NCBI GenBank assembly: GCA_016928525.1
Contig: JAFGKO010000307.1
Location: 1-11,541, forward strand
Direction of reading: 5' to 3'
Origin: Anaerolineales bacterium
GTDB taxonomy: Bacteria; Chloroflexota; Anaerolineae; Anaerolineales; Villigracilaceae
Length of the DNA stretch: 11,541 nucleotides
Shown: in pieces, positions 1 to 6,023 of the stretch
Position numbering within the stretch: the first letter of the stretch is position 1
Layout: every line of letters begins with the position of its first letter
The notes under the pieces: model-generated
Databases searched by the model: none
Told to the model about the DNA's origin: nothing
Seen by the model: only the letters and a program-made list of their open reading frames with translations
Made by a program: the position numbers and the translations under genes

Positions 1-2
1 AA

Positions 3-74
3 GCTGATTTACTCAGTGATTACCTGCGGGCAGAACTGGCTGCTCCACGAATTCAGGCTTTCCTGCCCGCATAA
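3..74 (+). CDS. C-terminal tail of an upstream gene (partial)
   Basis: The reading frame is open from the window edge to a TAA at 72-74 and encodes about 23 residues ending in ...APRIQAFLPA. The composition (Leu, Ala, Arg, acidic residues, no stop) looks like a normal protein C-terminus, and the other two forward frames look less coding-like. The stop lies 95 bases before the MFS start, so the gene could be the preceding member of the same transcription unit. The family cannot be recognised from so short a tail. Confidence 0.35.
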   Translation, partial: ADLLSDYLRAELAAPRIQAFLPA

Positions 75-169
75 GCGAAAGTCCTGACTATGTCTCGGTC
101 AATCCTTTGTCCCTAAAAAAGGCTTGACAAAGTCATAGTATTCGCAATGACAGTTAGAAGGAGAACAAC

Positions 170-1564
170 ATGAACCGATCCATCCGCTGGCACGATTACA
201 TTACTATCAATATCAACTGGTTTGCGCTCACCACCCGCTCGCAGACTCTGACGCCGCTGGTCATCCCGCTGCTGGTACAGCAATTTGTCGGTGAGGCCCA
301 AAAGGGATCGTACGTCGGCGCCCTGCGGTTATGGACCTTGATGGCCGCACTCTTGTTTCAGGCGCTGATTGGCACGCTCTCCGACCACACTGCAACTAGA
401 TGGGGACGCCGCAAACCTTACATCTTCTTCGGTGTACTCTTCGAAGTCATCGTCGTGCTCTCCATCGGTTTTACTGCTGGGTTGGACGGGTTGAGCGGTT
501 ATTGGGTGCTCTTCGTGTTGGTGATGCTCTCCATGCTGGGCTCGAACTCCGCGCACGCTGCCACCCAGGCGCTGATCCCGGACCTGGTGCCGGACGAAAA
601 GAAAGGTATCTTCTCAGGCGTCAAAGCTGCGCTGGAACTACCAGTGCCGCTTATCTTCGTCTCATTTGTCGTTGCAAAACAACTTGTGGGAGGAAATTTA
701 TGGGGTGGATTAATTTCGCTGGCTCTGGTCTTGCTGGTCTGCATGATCATTACCATGTTTGCCCCGCATCAAACCGTGACCGAGAAACTGCCACCGTTAA
801 AATGGACACCTTTCCTGCGTCTGGTCATGATGACCGCTGCTTTCACGGTCCTGGTTCTGGGCATCGGCGAAGTGGTCAAATGGTTTGTAGGACTTGCCGA
901 TGGGTTCTTGCTGGCCGGACTGGGTGGGTTGGTTGCGATGTTGGCCGCTGTGTTCATTGGCGTGTGGGTGAGCATTCGTATCAGCATCGGCCCTGAAATC
1001 AAGGAACATCGCTCCTTTGTGTGGTGGGTGGTCAACCGACTTTCTTTCATGATTGCTTCAACCAATCTGGCCGGGTTCATGGTGTTTTTCCTGCAAGAGA
1101 AATTCCCTGAATTGGCCGCAGAGAAGGCTGCTGGCCCTGCCGCTCAGATCGTCATGTTTGTGGGCATCTTTATCCTGGTTATGGCTATCCCCAGCGGGTG
1201 GCTGGCAGACCGTTTCGGCAAGAAAAGGTTGATTGCGCTTGCAGGTCTATTGGTCACGGTTGGAGCGGCATTGGTTATCGTCGCGCCTGGCATGAGTTTG
1301 ATGTATGTCGGCGGTAGCATTGTCGGCGTGGGTGTGGGTCTGTTCTATTCGGCTAATTGGGCATTAGGAACGGAAATCGTGCCCAAGGAGCAGGCTGGAC
1401 GTTTCATGGGCATCCAAAACCTGGCCGGGGCAGGCGCGGGCGCGATCGGTGCCTACATCGGCGGGACGATTGCCGATAACATGAGCTATGTCCTATTGAT
1501 GAGCATTTACGGTATGATGGCGTTGTTGTCCATCCTACCATTGCTGGGGATCAAGAAAGATTGA
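170..1564 (+). CDS. MFS transporter, 12 transmembrane helices
   Basis: This 464-residue integral membrane protein belongs to the major facilitator superfamily. Seen directly: alternating hydrophobic helices along the whole length; the MFS loop 2-3 signature as LSDHTATRWGRRKPYIF (about residues 71-87); its C-half counterpart GWLADRFGKKRLI (about 344-356); and a charged LIPDLVPDEKKG loop after helix 4. The R-W-G-R-R-K-P-Y form is common in sugar/cation symporter-like MFS branches, but the substrate cannot be told from sequence alone. The ATG is chosen because AGAAGGAG (156-163) sits 6 bases upstream. It precedes icd by 233 bases, with a separate promoter in between, so co-transcription is not required. 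A perfect TTGACA at 124-129 lacks a good -10 partner. Confidence 0.85.
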   Translation: MNRSIRWHDYITININWFALTTRSQTLTPLVIPLLVQQFVGEAQKGSYVGALRLWTLMAALLFQALIGTLSDHTATRWGRRKPYIFFGVLFEVIVVLSIGFTAGLDGLSGYWVLFVLVMLSMLGSNSAHAATQALIPDLVPDEKKGIFSGVKAALELPVPLIFVSFVVAKQLVGGNLWGGLISLALVLLVCMIITMFAPHQTVTEKLPPLKWTPFLRLVMMTAAFTVLVLGIGEVVKWFVGLADGFLLAGLGGLVAMLAAVFIGVWVSIRISIGPEIKEHRSFVWWVVNRLSFMIASTNLAGFMVFFLQEKFPELAAEKAAGPAAQIVMFVGIFILVMAIPSGWLADRFGKKRLIALAGLLVTVGAALVIVAPGMSLMYVGGSIVGVGVGLFYSANWALGTEIVPKEQAGRFMGIQNLAGAGAGAIGAYIGGTIADNMSYVLLMSIYGMMALLSILPLLGIKKD

Positions 1565-1646
1565 CCCATGCAACAAACCACACCCCAATTGCATCTAAAA
1601 AATGTGATCTGGCAATCGCGCCGAGTTTTAAAAACAGCGGGTATGC

Positions 1647-1674
1647 TATGCCCCCAAAGGGCATATGCTATAAT
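1647..1674 (+). promoter_or_regulatory. Extended -10 promoter of icd with a dyad in the spacer
   Basis: TGCTATAAT at 1666-1674 is a perfect extended -10 (TGnTATAAT). No -35-like hexamer lies at the right distance. Instead that region is filled by a perfect 7-bp inverted repeat, TATGCCC (1647-1653) and GGGCATA (1659-1665), with a 5-base CCAAA loop. Transcription would begin near 1681, giving a leader of about 117 bases that includes a whole dispersed palindrome (1687-1779). The dyad may be a regulator binding site; that part is inference. Confidence 0.5.
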
Positions 1675-1686
1675 CCGCCCGCGAAC

Positions 1687-1779
1687 TTACACAGTATTGC
1701 GTATTCATCTAAACTGACAAGTCATTTTTTTAGAGAAAAATGACTTGAAGGTTTAGTAATTTATCCAAGAAGCAATATT
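1687..1779 (-). repeat. Dispersed ~95-bp palindromic element, copy 1 (reverse orientation)
   Basis: Nested inverted repeats: outer TATTGC (1695-1700) with GCAATA (1772-1777), middle CTAAAC (1709-1714) with GTTTAG (1751-1756), and a perfect 12-bp inner stem CAAGTCATTTTT (1718-1729) with its complement at 1736-1747, loop TTAGAG. Its reverse complement aligns end to end with the copy at 4563-4658. It ends about 4 bases before the icd Shine-Dalgarno and would form a hairpin in the icd 5' leader. Confidence 0.8.
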
Positions 1780-1797
1780 CCCAAAGGAGAGATTTTT

Positions 1798-3204
1798 ATG
1801 GCTTATAAGAATGTAACGGTTCCCGCAGACGGGGCAAAGATCAGCATCAAGGACGGTAAATTACAGGTTCCCGATAACCCCATCATCCCCTTTGTAGAAG
1901 GTGACGGCACGGGGCGGGACATCTGGCGCGCTTCGGCGAGAGTGTTCGATGCGGCCGTCGAGAAGGCCTATGGCGGCAAGCGCAAGATCCACTGGATGGA
2001 AGTCTACGCCGGTGAGAAATCCTTCAAATTGTTCAACACCTGGCTGCCCGACGAGACCCAAGAGGTATTCGAAGAATTTCTGGTTGGCATTAAAGGGCCG
2101 CTGACTACGCCCATCGGCGGCGGTATTCGTTCATTGAATGTGGCGTTACGCCAGTTGCTTGATTTATACGTTTGCATGCGTCCAATCCGCTATTTTGAGG
2201 GAACACCCTCGCCCATGAAACACCCCGAATACGTCAACATGGTGGTCTTCCGTGAGAACACGGAGGATATTTACACGGGTCTTGAGTTCCCGTACGGCAC
2301 AGAAGACAATAAAAAGTTCATGGCTTTATACAAGGAAGCTTTCCCAAAGGAATATGCGAAGATCCGCTTCCCCGAAACAGCAGCCATAGGCATAAAACCC
2401 ATCTCAGTTGAAGGCACCGAGCGCCTCGTCCGTGACACGATCAAATGGGCGTTGGCAAACAAGCGCAAGAACGTGAACCTTGTCCACAAAGGCAATATCA
2501 TGAAATATACGGAGGGCGCGTTCAAGGATTGGGGTTACACCCTGGCCAAACGCGAATTTCGTGATCAGATCGTCACCGAGCGCGAGAGCTGGATCCTGGG
2601 CAACAAAGAAGCCGACCCGGAGATAACCATCGAAGAGAATGCCAAAATGATCGATCCCGGCTTCGACATGATGTCGCCTGACCAGCAAAATGATATTAAG
2701 AAGGAAGTGGAAGAAGCCCTGAAGCTTTGGGATACGCATGGCAATGGCCAGTGGAAGAAGAAACTGCTCATCAAAGATTCAATTGCCGATGTGTCCCTGC
2801 AGTTCGTGCTCATCCGTCCGCGTGATTACGATGTGATCGCCACCATGAACCTGAACGGCGATTATATTTCGGACGCGATCGCAGCTCAGGTCGGCGGTAT
2901 CGGCATCGCGCCGGGCGCCAACATCAACTATGAGACCGGCCACGCCATCTTCGAGGCCACGCACGGCACCGCGCCCAAATACGCCGACCTGGATAAGGTC
3001 AACCCTGGTTCGGTCATCCTCTCTGGCGAGATGATGTTCCGCTATATGGGCTGGAGCGAAGCCGCTGATCTGGTTATCAAGGGCATGGAAGGCGCCATCG
3101 CTGCCAAGACTGTGACTTACGACTTCGAGCGCCTGATGGAAGGCGCCACCCTGCTCAAATGCTCCGAGTTCGGCGATGCGATCATCGAGCACATGGATGA
3201 TTAG
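1798..3204 (+). CDS. icd: NADP-dependent isocitrate dehydrogenase
   Basis: This cytoplasmic TCA-cycle enzyme oxidises isocitrate to 2-oxoglutarate and CO2, reducing NADP+. The 468-residue protein is closely E. coli Icd-like, with catalytic and substrate residues at an offset of one: S112 (the site equivalent to the phosphorylated Ser113), N114, R118, R128, R152, Y159 and K231, then metal-binding D331, D355 and D359. NADP preference is supported by K394, Y395 and Y441, the counterparts of E. coli K344, Y345 and Y391. It is about 50 residues longer than E. coli Icd because of an insertion at about 265-318 (acidic, ending HGNGQWKKK) that resembles the one I recall from cyanobacterial Icd. The ATG has AAAGGAG at 1783-1789, 8 bases upstream. 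A strong terminator follows, so it is probably monocistronic. Confidence 0.97.
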   Translation: MAYKNVTVPADGAKISIKDGKLQVPDNPIIPFVEGDGTGRDIWRASARVFDAAVEKAYGGKRKIHWMEVYAGEKSFKLFNTWLPDETQEVFEEFLVGIKGPLTTPIGGGIRSLNVALRQLLDLYVCMRPIRYFEGTPSPMKHPEYVNMVVFRENTEDIYTGLEFPYGTEDNKKFMALYKEAFPKEYAKIRFPETAAIGIKPISVEGTERLVRDTIKWALANKRKNVNLVHKGNIMKYTEGAFKDWGYTLAKREFRDQIVTERESWILGNKEADPEITIEENAKMIDPGFDMMSPDQQNDIKKEVEEALKLWDTHGNGQWKKKLLIKDSIADVSLQFVLIRPRDYDVIATMNLNGDYISDAIAAQVGGIGIAPGANINYETGHAIFEATHGTAPKYADLDKVNPGSVILSGEMMFRYMGWSEAADLVIKGMEGAIAAKTVTYDFERLMEGATLLKCSEFGDAIIEHMDD

Positions 3205-3240
3205 CTTTTAGCTGCCATCAATCTAACCCATTCCAATCTG

Positions 3241-3275
3241 AAAAGGGCCGCATCTCGTGGCCCTTTTACTTTCCT
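3241..3275 (+). terminator. Rho-independent terminator of icd
   Basis: A perfect 9-bp stem, AAAAGGGCC (3241-3249) with GGCCCTTTT (3259-3267), has a 9-base loop and runs into the T-rich ACTTTCC. It begins 37 bases after the icd stop codon. Confidence 0.85.
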
Positions 3276-3339
3276 TACCAACTTGCTTGCCCTGCTATTC
3301 ATCTTCCGCTGGTTTGGACGTATGGCTGCCAGGTGGTTC

Positions 3340-3433
3340 TACCGCTTCTTGCATATTTTCCCGAACTTGTATCTAACAAATTGTCTTCAAAAACCAGGAT
3401 TCCGGTTCGGATATTTACGCAGTGCTCTGTAAA
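3340..3433 (+). repeat. Dispersed palindromic element, copy 3 (diverged)
   Basis: This lies in the 328-base gap between icd and the ferritin gene. It aligns in the same orientation with the copy at 4563-4658: CTTCTTGCAT.....CGAACTT against CTTTTTGCAT.....TAAACTT at the left, and GGATATTTACGCAGTGCTCT against AGATAATTACGCAATACTCT at the right. The middle stem is CCGAAC (3361-3366) with GTTCGG (3405-3410), where the other copies have CTAAAC with GTTTAG, so both arms changed together. The outer stem TACCGC with GCAGTG also mostly still pairs. The inner hairpin is degraded. Confidence 0.6.
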
Positions 3434-3493
3434 CTATATTTCAATGAGTTGCCCTTACATAAGGTATACGCTGCCAGAGGCGTTTGACCCGGT

Positions 3494-3526
3494 TATAATG
3501 TGTCCAAATTGATATTTCGAAGGGAG
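3494..3526 (+). promoter_or_regulatory. -10 box and Shine-Dalgarno of the ferritin-like gene
   Basis: A perfect TATAAT at 3494-3499 places the transcript start near 3506. AAGGGAG at 3520-3526 lies 6 bases before the ATG at 3533. No convincing -35 is seen (CTGCCA near 3471-3476 is the best). The -10 immediately precedes an upstream in-frame GTG (3500), which therefore cannot be the start. Confidence 0.55.
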
Positions 3527-3532
3527 ATCAAA

Positions 3533-4030
3533 ATGCACGAGAAAAGCATTGAGTTACTCAATAAAGCCGTTGCAGATGAACTGTCTGCTGTTCACCAATA
3601 TATGTATTTCCACTTCCATTGTGAAGATCAGGGATACGACCTGTTGGCCGGTCTGTTCATCAAAACCGCCATCGAGGAAATGGGGCATATCGAACACTGC
3701 GCCGAGAGGATTCTGTTCCTGGGTGGGGATGTTGAAATGGCCGCTTCTGCGGAAGTGCAAAAAATTCAGGATGTAAAGAAGATGCTCGAAATGGCTCGCA
3801 AGATGGAAGAGGAAAGCGCAAGAGACTACAACCTGTGGGCCAATGAATGCTCTGTGAATGCTGACGCTGGCTCACGCAAAATCTTCGAGGGCCTCGTGGC
3901 TGACGAAGAACGTCACTATGAGCAGTACGATAATGAAGCTGTCAACATCGAAAAATTTGGTGAGCGCTATCTGGCTTTGCAATCCATTGAGGGCAGTAGG
4001 AAGACGGTAGCCGGTTCGGCAGAAGAGTGA
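3533..4030 (+). CDS. Bacterioferritin-like ferroxidase
   Basis: This 165-residue, all-helical cytoplasmic protein of the ferritin superfamily is expected to oxidise Fe(II) and store iron as a multimer. The bacterioferritin diiron pattern is present: E16 in DELSAVHQY, E49xxH52 in EEMGHIEH, an acidic helix position at E93/E94, and E125xxH128 in DEERHYEQY. M50 sits exactly where E. coli Bfr has its haem-ligand Met52, next to the ferroxidase Glu. Length matches the family (about 155-165). The N-terminus MHEKSIELLNKAVADEL starts helix A directly, agreeing with the ATG chosen from its Shine-Dalgarno. It has its own promoter and terminator. Cysteines at 30, 56 and 106 are more than usual. Whether it binds haem or forms a 24-mer cannot be read from sequence. 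Confidence 0.85.
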   Translation: MHEKSIELLNKAVADELSAVHQYMYFHFHCEDQGYDLLAGLFIKTAIEEMGHIEHCAERILFLGGDVEMAASAEVQKIQDVKKMLEMARKMEEESARDYNLWANECSVNADAGSRKIFEGLVADEERHYEQYDNEAVNIEKFGERYLALQSIEGSRKTVAGSAEE

Positions 4031-4040
4031 GTTCGAAACA

Positions 4041-4075
4041 ATGGGTCGCCTGAAAGAATGGTGACCCATTTTCAA
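4041..4075 (+). terminator. Terminator of the ferritin-like gene
   Basis: A 10-bp stem with one G-T pair, ATGGGTCGCC (4041-4050) with GGTGACCCAT (4060-4069), has a 9-base loop and is followed by TTTCAATT. It lies between convergent genes, 11 bases after the ferritin stop, and could also slow transcription arriving from the phosphatase side. Confidence 0.75.
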
Positions 4076-4100
4076 TTAACTCCTTCTAAGCAAGTCAGGA

Positions 4101-4547
4101 TCAGACCATCTCCCACTGCCGCGCGAAACGCAAGATGCGGTTGCGGATGTAAAAGACACAGGGATCAGCGACCGGGCGATTGGCCTTGATCAGTTCTATG
4201 GCCTCTTGCGGGCTGTGTCCCTGCGCGATCAGGACAGCCGCGCCCATCGCTACGCCGCGATGCCGTCCACCTGCGCAATGGGTATAAACCTTGCCCCCGG
4301 CGCGGATGGTCTTCAACGCGGCCCGCGCTCCACGCTGCAAGGTGCGCATTGGGATCGGGAAAAAGGGACTGTCAATCGTCCGCAGCCAGAGAAAAGACAA
4401 TGGCTCCGCGTGCGTGTCGGGGCGCAAGCGATGCTCCCAGCGCATGTTGATGACCAGCTGCACGCCCAAATCATGCAGAAGGCCATAATCCCCATCCGAA
4501 GGGGTGGTGCCGATGAATAAATCCTCTGTGATCTTGGAAAAATCCAT
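4101..4547 (-). CDS. Dual-specificity / tyrosine phosphatase family protein
   Basis: This 148-residue single-domain cysteine phosphatase would hydrolyse phospho-tyrosine/serine/threonine or another phosphomonoester through a cysteinyl-phosphate intermediate. The P-loop signature HC(x)5R is present as HCAGGRHRG, with nucleophile C91 and R97. D59 in LRTIDSPFF is the likely general acid. The N-terminus MDFSKITEDLFIGTTPS is a typical start for compact DSPs (beta strand, then 'LFIG'). The C-terminal helix includes the usual 'SPQEAIELIKANRP' segment. The gene is convergent with the ferritin gene and divergent from the thr leader. No good Shine-Dalgarno precedes the ATG. A TATGAT at 4565-4560 on this strand would give an almost leaderless transcript. 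The substrate is unknown. Confidence 0.85.
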   Translation of the reverse strand: MDFSKITEDLFIGTTPSDGDYGLLHDLGVQLVINMRWEHRLRPDTHAEPLSFLWLRTIDSPFFPIPMRTLQRGARAALKTIRAGGKVYTHCAGGRHRGVAMGAAVLIAQGHSPQEAIELIKANRPVADPCVFYIRNRILRFARQWEMV

Positions 4548-4562
4548 GCCCGCAATCTTATC

Positions 4563-4658
4563 ATATTGCTTTTTGCATAAATCGCTAAACTTCCAGGTCA
4601 GTTTTTTCAGAGAAAAAATGAACTGTTAGGTTTAGATAATTACGCAATACTCTGTAAG
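4563..4658 (+). repeat. Dispersed palindromic element, copy 2
   Basis: Nested inverted repeats: outer TATTGC (4564-4569) with GCAATA (4644-4649), middle CTAAAC (4585-4590) with GTTTAG (4630-4635), and an inner stem around CAGGTCAGTTTTTTC pairing imperfectly with GAAAAAATGAACTG. It is an inverted-orientation match of the copy before icd and a direct-orientation match of the copy at 3340-3433. It fills most of the space between the phosphatase and the thr promoter region and ends with the shared CTCTGTAA tail. Confidence 0.8.
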
Positions 4659-4696
4659 AGCCTTCCGAAGAACTCATAAAAAAGTCACAAAAAACA

Positions 4697-4725
4697 GTTT
4701 CATCCGCTACATTTTCCTTTACAAT
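4697..4725 (+). promoter_or_regulatory. Candidate promoter of the thr leader transcript
   Basis: TACAAT at 4720-4725 fits a -10, with GTTTCA (4697-4702) a weak -35 at 17 bases. The start would fall near 4732, only a few bases before the leader ATG at 4736, which would leave the leader's AGGG (4726-4729) outside the transcript. The true promoter may therefore lie further upstream, in or near the AT-rich stretch 4630-4700. Confidence 0.3.
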
Positions 4726-4735
4726 AGGGTCAATT

Positions 4736-4795
4736 ATGATGACACGCAGCAACCCTTCCACCCACAATACTCGTACGACTACTGTGCCTGAGTAA
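4736..4795 (+). CDS. thrL: Threonine-rich leader peptide (attenuation control ORF)
   Basis: A 19-codon ORF, MMTRSNPSTHNTRTTTVPE, lies 74 bases upstream of thrC and ends with TAA at 4793-4795. Six of 19 codons are Thr and five of these are in the last eleven (ACC, then ACT, ACG, ACT, ACT with one CGT between). AGGG at 4726-4729 lies 6 bases before the ATG. A possible antiterminator and an intrinsic terminator follow before thrC. By analogy with E. coli thrL, ribosome stalling at the Thr codons when tRNA-Thr is uncharged would expose 4800-4810 and permit antitermination. A ribosome reaching the stop would cover that segment and allow termination. Unlike E. coli ThrL there are no Ile codons, which suits regulation of thrC/thrB alone. 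The peptide itself probably has no other function. The symbol is by functional analogy. Confidence 0.75.
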   Translation: MMTRSNPSTHNTRTTTVPE

Positions 4796-4799
4796 CTGC

Positions 4800-4832
4800 C
4801 TCCACGGGATTGGGTTGTCTCTACATCCGGAG
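4800..4832 (+). promoter_or_regulatory. Possible antiterminator pairing of the thr attenuator
   Basis: CTCC (4800-4803) can pair with GGAG (4829-4832) and GGAT (4807-4810) with ATCC (4825-4828), giving eight pairs with a 3-base bulge and a 14-base loop. The downstream strand is the 5' arm of the terminator, so the two structures exclude each other. The upstream strand begins 5 bases after the leader stop codon and would be masked by a ribosome at that stop. An additional pairing of CAACCC (4750-4755) with GGGTTG (4812-4817) is possible. Confidence 0.5.
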
Positions 4833-4855
4833 CCGGGAGGCTTCGGAGTTTTTTT
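4826..4855 (+). terminator. Intrinsic terminator (attenuator) before thrC
   Basis: The stem CCGGAGCC (4827-4834) pairs with GGCTTCGG (4839-4846) including one G-T pair, extended by T4826-A4847. It is capped by the GNRA tetraloop GGGA and followed after one G by seven T's (4849-4855). It sits upstream of a gene rather than after one, 3 bases before the thrC Shine-Dalgarno, which is the position of an attenuator. Confidence 0.8.
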
Positions 4856-4869
4856 GCCAGGAGCACTTT

Positions 4870-5928
4870 ATGCCAACCAACAACGGACTGCTTGCCAAAT
4901 ACGGAAGCATACTCGACCTGCCGCCCCACACCGGACGTGTGACCCTGCAAGAGGGCGGCACGCCTCTTATCCCGACCCCAGGCCTGGTTTGCGAACTGGG
5001 AGGCGGATTCGACCTGTGGGTCAAATACGAGGGACTCAACCCGACCGGCTCCTTCAAAGACCGCGGCATGACCGCCGCGATCAGCGAAGCGATGGGACGA
5101 GGCGCGAAAACCGTCATCTGCGCTTCGACCGGGAACACGGCTGCCTCGGCGGCCGCCTACGCTGCGCGCGCCGGGATGAAGTCCATTGTGCTCATCCCGC
5201 AAGGCAAGGTCGCCGCCGGGAAGCTGGCCGGGGCCGTGGCCTACGGCGCGCAAGTCATCCAGATCGACGGCTCGTTCGATGATGCGCTGACGATGGTCGT
5301 GGAAATCACGAACAAGCTTCCTATCGCCCTGGTCAACTCAATTAACCCCTACCGCATCGAGGGACAGAAAACGTCCGCGTTCGAGATTTGCGACGACCTT
5401 GAGTCCGCGCCCGACTGGCTGTGTCTGCCGGTGGGCAACGCCGGCAACATCACCGCGTATTGGGCCGGTTTCAAGCAATACAACGAACTCAAATCCACGG
5501 GACTGCCGCAAGTGCTGGGCGTGCAGGCCACCGGGTCCGCGCCGCTGGTGCTGGGACATCCTGTCGAAAAGCCGGAGACGGTCGCTACCGCCATCCGCAT
5601 CGGCAAACCGGCGCGCGGCGAACAGGCCCTGCAGGCAGCGGAAGAGTCCAGAGGCCGCATCATCGCCGCCAGTGACGAACAAATCCTGAAGATGCAAAAA
5701 ATGCTGGCCACGCTGGAAGGCATCTGGGTGGAACCGGCTTCGGCCGCCGGGCTGGCCGGGCTGGCGTTGGAAATTGCCAGCGGCAAGCTGGACTCGAAAG
5801 GCAAACGCATTGTAGCCATCTGCACCGGGCACGGCATGAAAGACCCGGATATCATCACGAAGTCCATGCAAAAGCCGCTGGTCGTCGCGCCGAAGTTGGA
5901 GGCGCTGGAGGAAATTATCTTAGGATAA
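4870..5928 (+). CDS. thrC: Threonine synthase
   Basis: This PLP-dependent cytoplasmic enzyme converts O-phosphohomoserine to threonine, the last step of threonine synthesis. The 352-residue protein has the fold-type II motifs: NPTGSFKDRGM with PLP lysine K63, the phosphate/substrate loop ASTGNTAAS (S86-T90), the PLP-phosphate loop GNAGN (189-193), and a C-terminal IVAICTGHGMKDP segment. The length is that of the short bacterial/plant-like class. The ATG at 4870 is chosen because AGGAG (4859-4863) lies 6 bases upstream. An in-frame TTG at 4810 would make the terminator hairpin encode 20 extra residues and is rejected. It is followed by thrB after 95 bases, so the two form a thrC-thrB unit behind a Thr-specific attenuator. 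Confidence 0.97.
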   Translation: MPTNNGLLAKYGSILDLPPHTGRVTLQEGGTPLIPTPGLVCELGGGFDLWVKYEGLNPTGSFKDRGMTAAISEAMGRGAKTVICASTGNTAASAAAYAARAGMKSIVLIPQGKVAAGKLAGAVAYGAQVIQIDGSFDDALTMVVEITNKLPIALVNSINPYRIEGQKTSAFEICDDLESAPDWLCLPVGNAGNITAYWAGFKQYNELKSTGLPQVLGVQATGSAPLVLGHPVEKPETVATAIRIGKPARGEQALQAAEESRGRIIAASDEQILKMQKMLATLEGIWVEPASAAGLAGLALEIASGKLDSKGKRIVAICTGHGMKDPDIITKSMQKPLVVAPKLEALEEIILG

Positions 5929-5930
5929 TT

Positions 5931-6010
5931 CACCACGAAGGCACGGAGAACACAAAGCTCTTCTTTGTGACCACAAAGGAAAACTTCGTGTCCTTTGTGT
6001 CTTTGTGGTG
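5931..6010 (+). repeat. CACCACGAAG-type palindromic repeat between thrC and thrB
   Basis: This 80-base imperfect palindrome has CACCACGAAG at the left end and CTTTGTGGTG at the right, internal arms built from CACAAAG/CTTTGTG words, and a compact inner hairpin CTTTGTG-AC-CACAAAG (5963-5978). It fills nearly the whole 95-base intercistronic gap. Repeats with these words are familiar to me from intergenic regions of many uncultured bacterial genomes. It would fold strongly in the thrC-thrB mRNA. Confidence 0.75.
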
Positions 6011-6023
6011 CAAGGATATGATA

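Noticed and set aside
124..152. A TTGACA at 124-129 as the MFS promoter
   Set aside because: The -35 is perfect but no acceptable -10 lies 16-18 bases downstream (ATGACA is the best), so no promoter is called.
1561..1743. A 60-codon plus-strand frame starting with TTG at the end of the MFS gene
   Set aside because: It has no Shine-Dalgarno, runs through the icd promoter and the palindromic repeat, and its composition is not protein-like.
3500..3532. An 11-residue extension of the ferritin-like protein from GTG 3500
   Set aside because: The GTG is adjacent to the TATAAT and upstream of the likely transcript start. The ATG at 3533 has AAGGGAG 6 bases before it.
4810..4869. An N-terminal extension of threonine synthase from an upstream TTG
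   Set aside because: The extension would be encoded by the attenuator terminator and has no ribosome-binding site, whereas the ATG at 4870 has AGGAG at correct spacing and a normal ThrC N-terminus.
5967..6023. A 19-residue extension of homoserine kinase from GTG 5967
   Set aside because: It is translated from an intergenic palindromic repeat and is unlike ThrB N-termini, which begin just before VPATTANLGPG.
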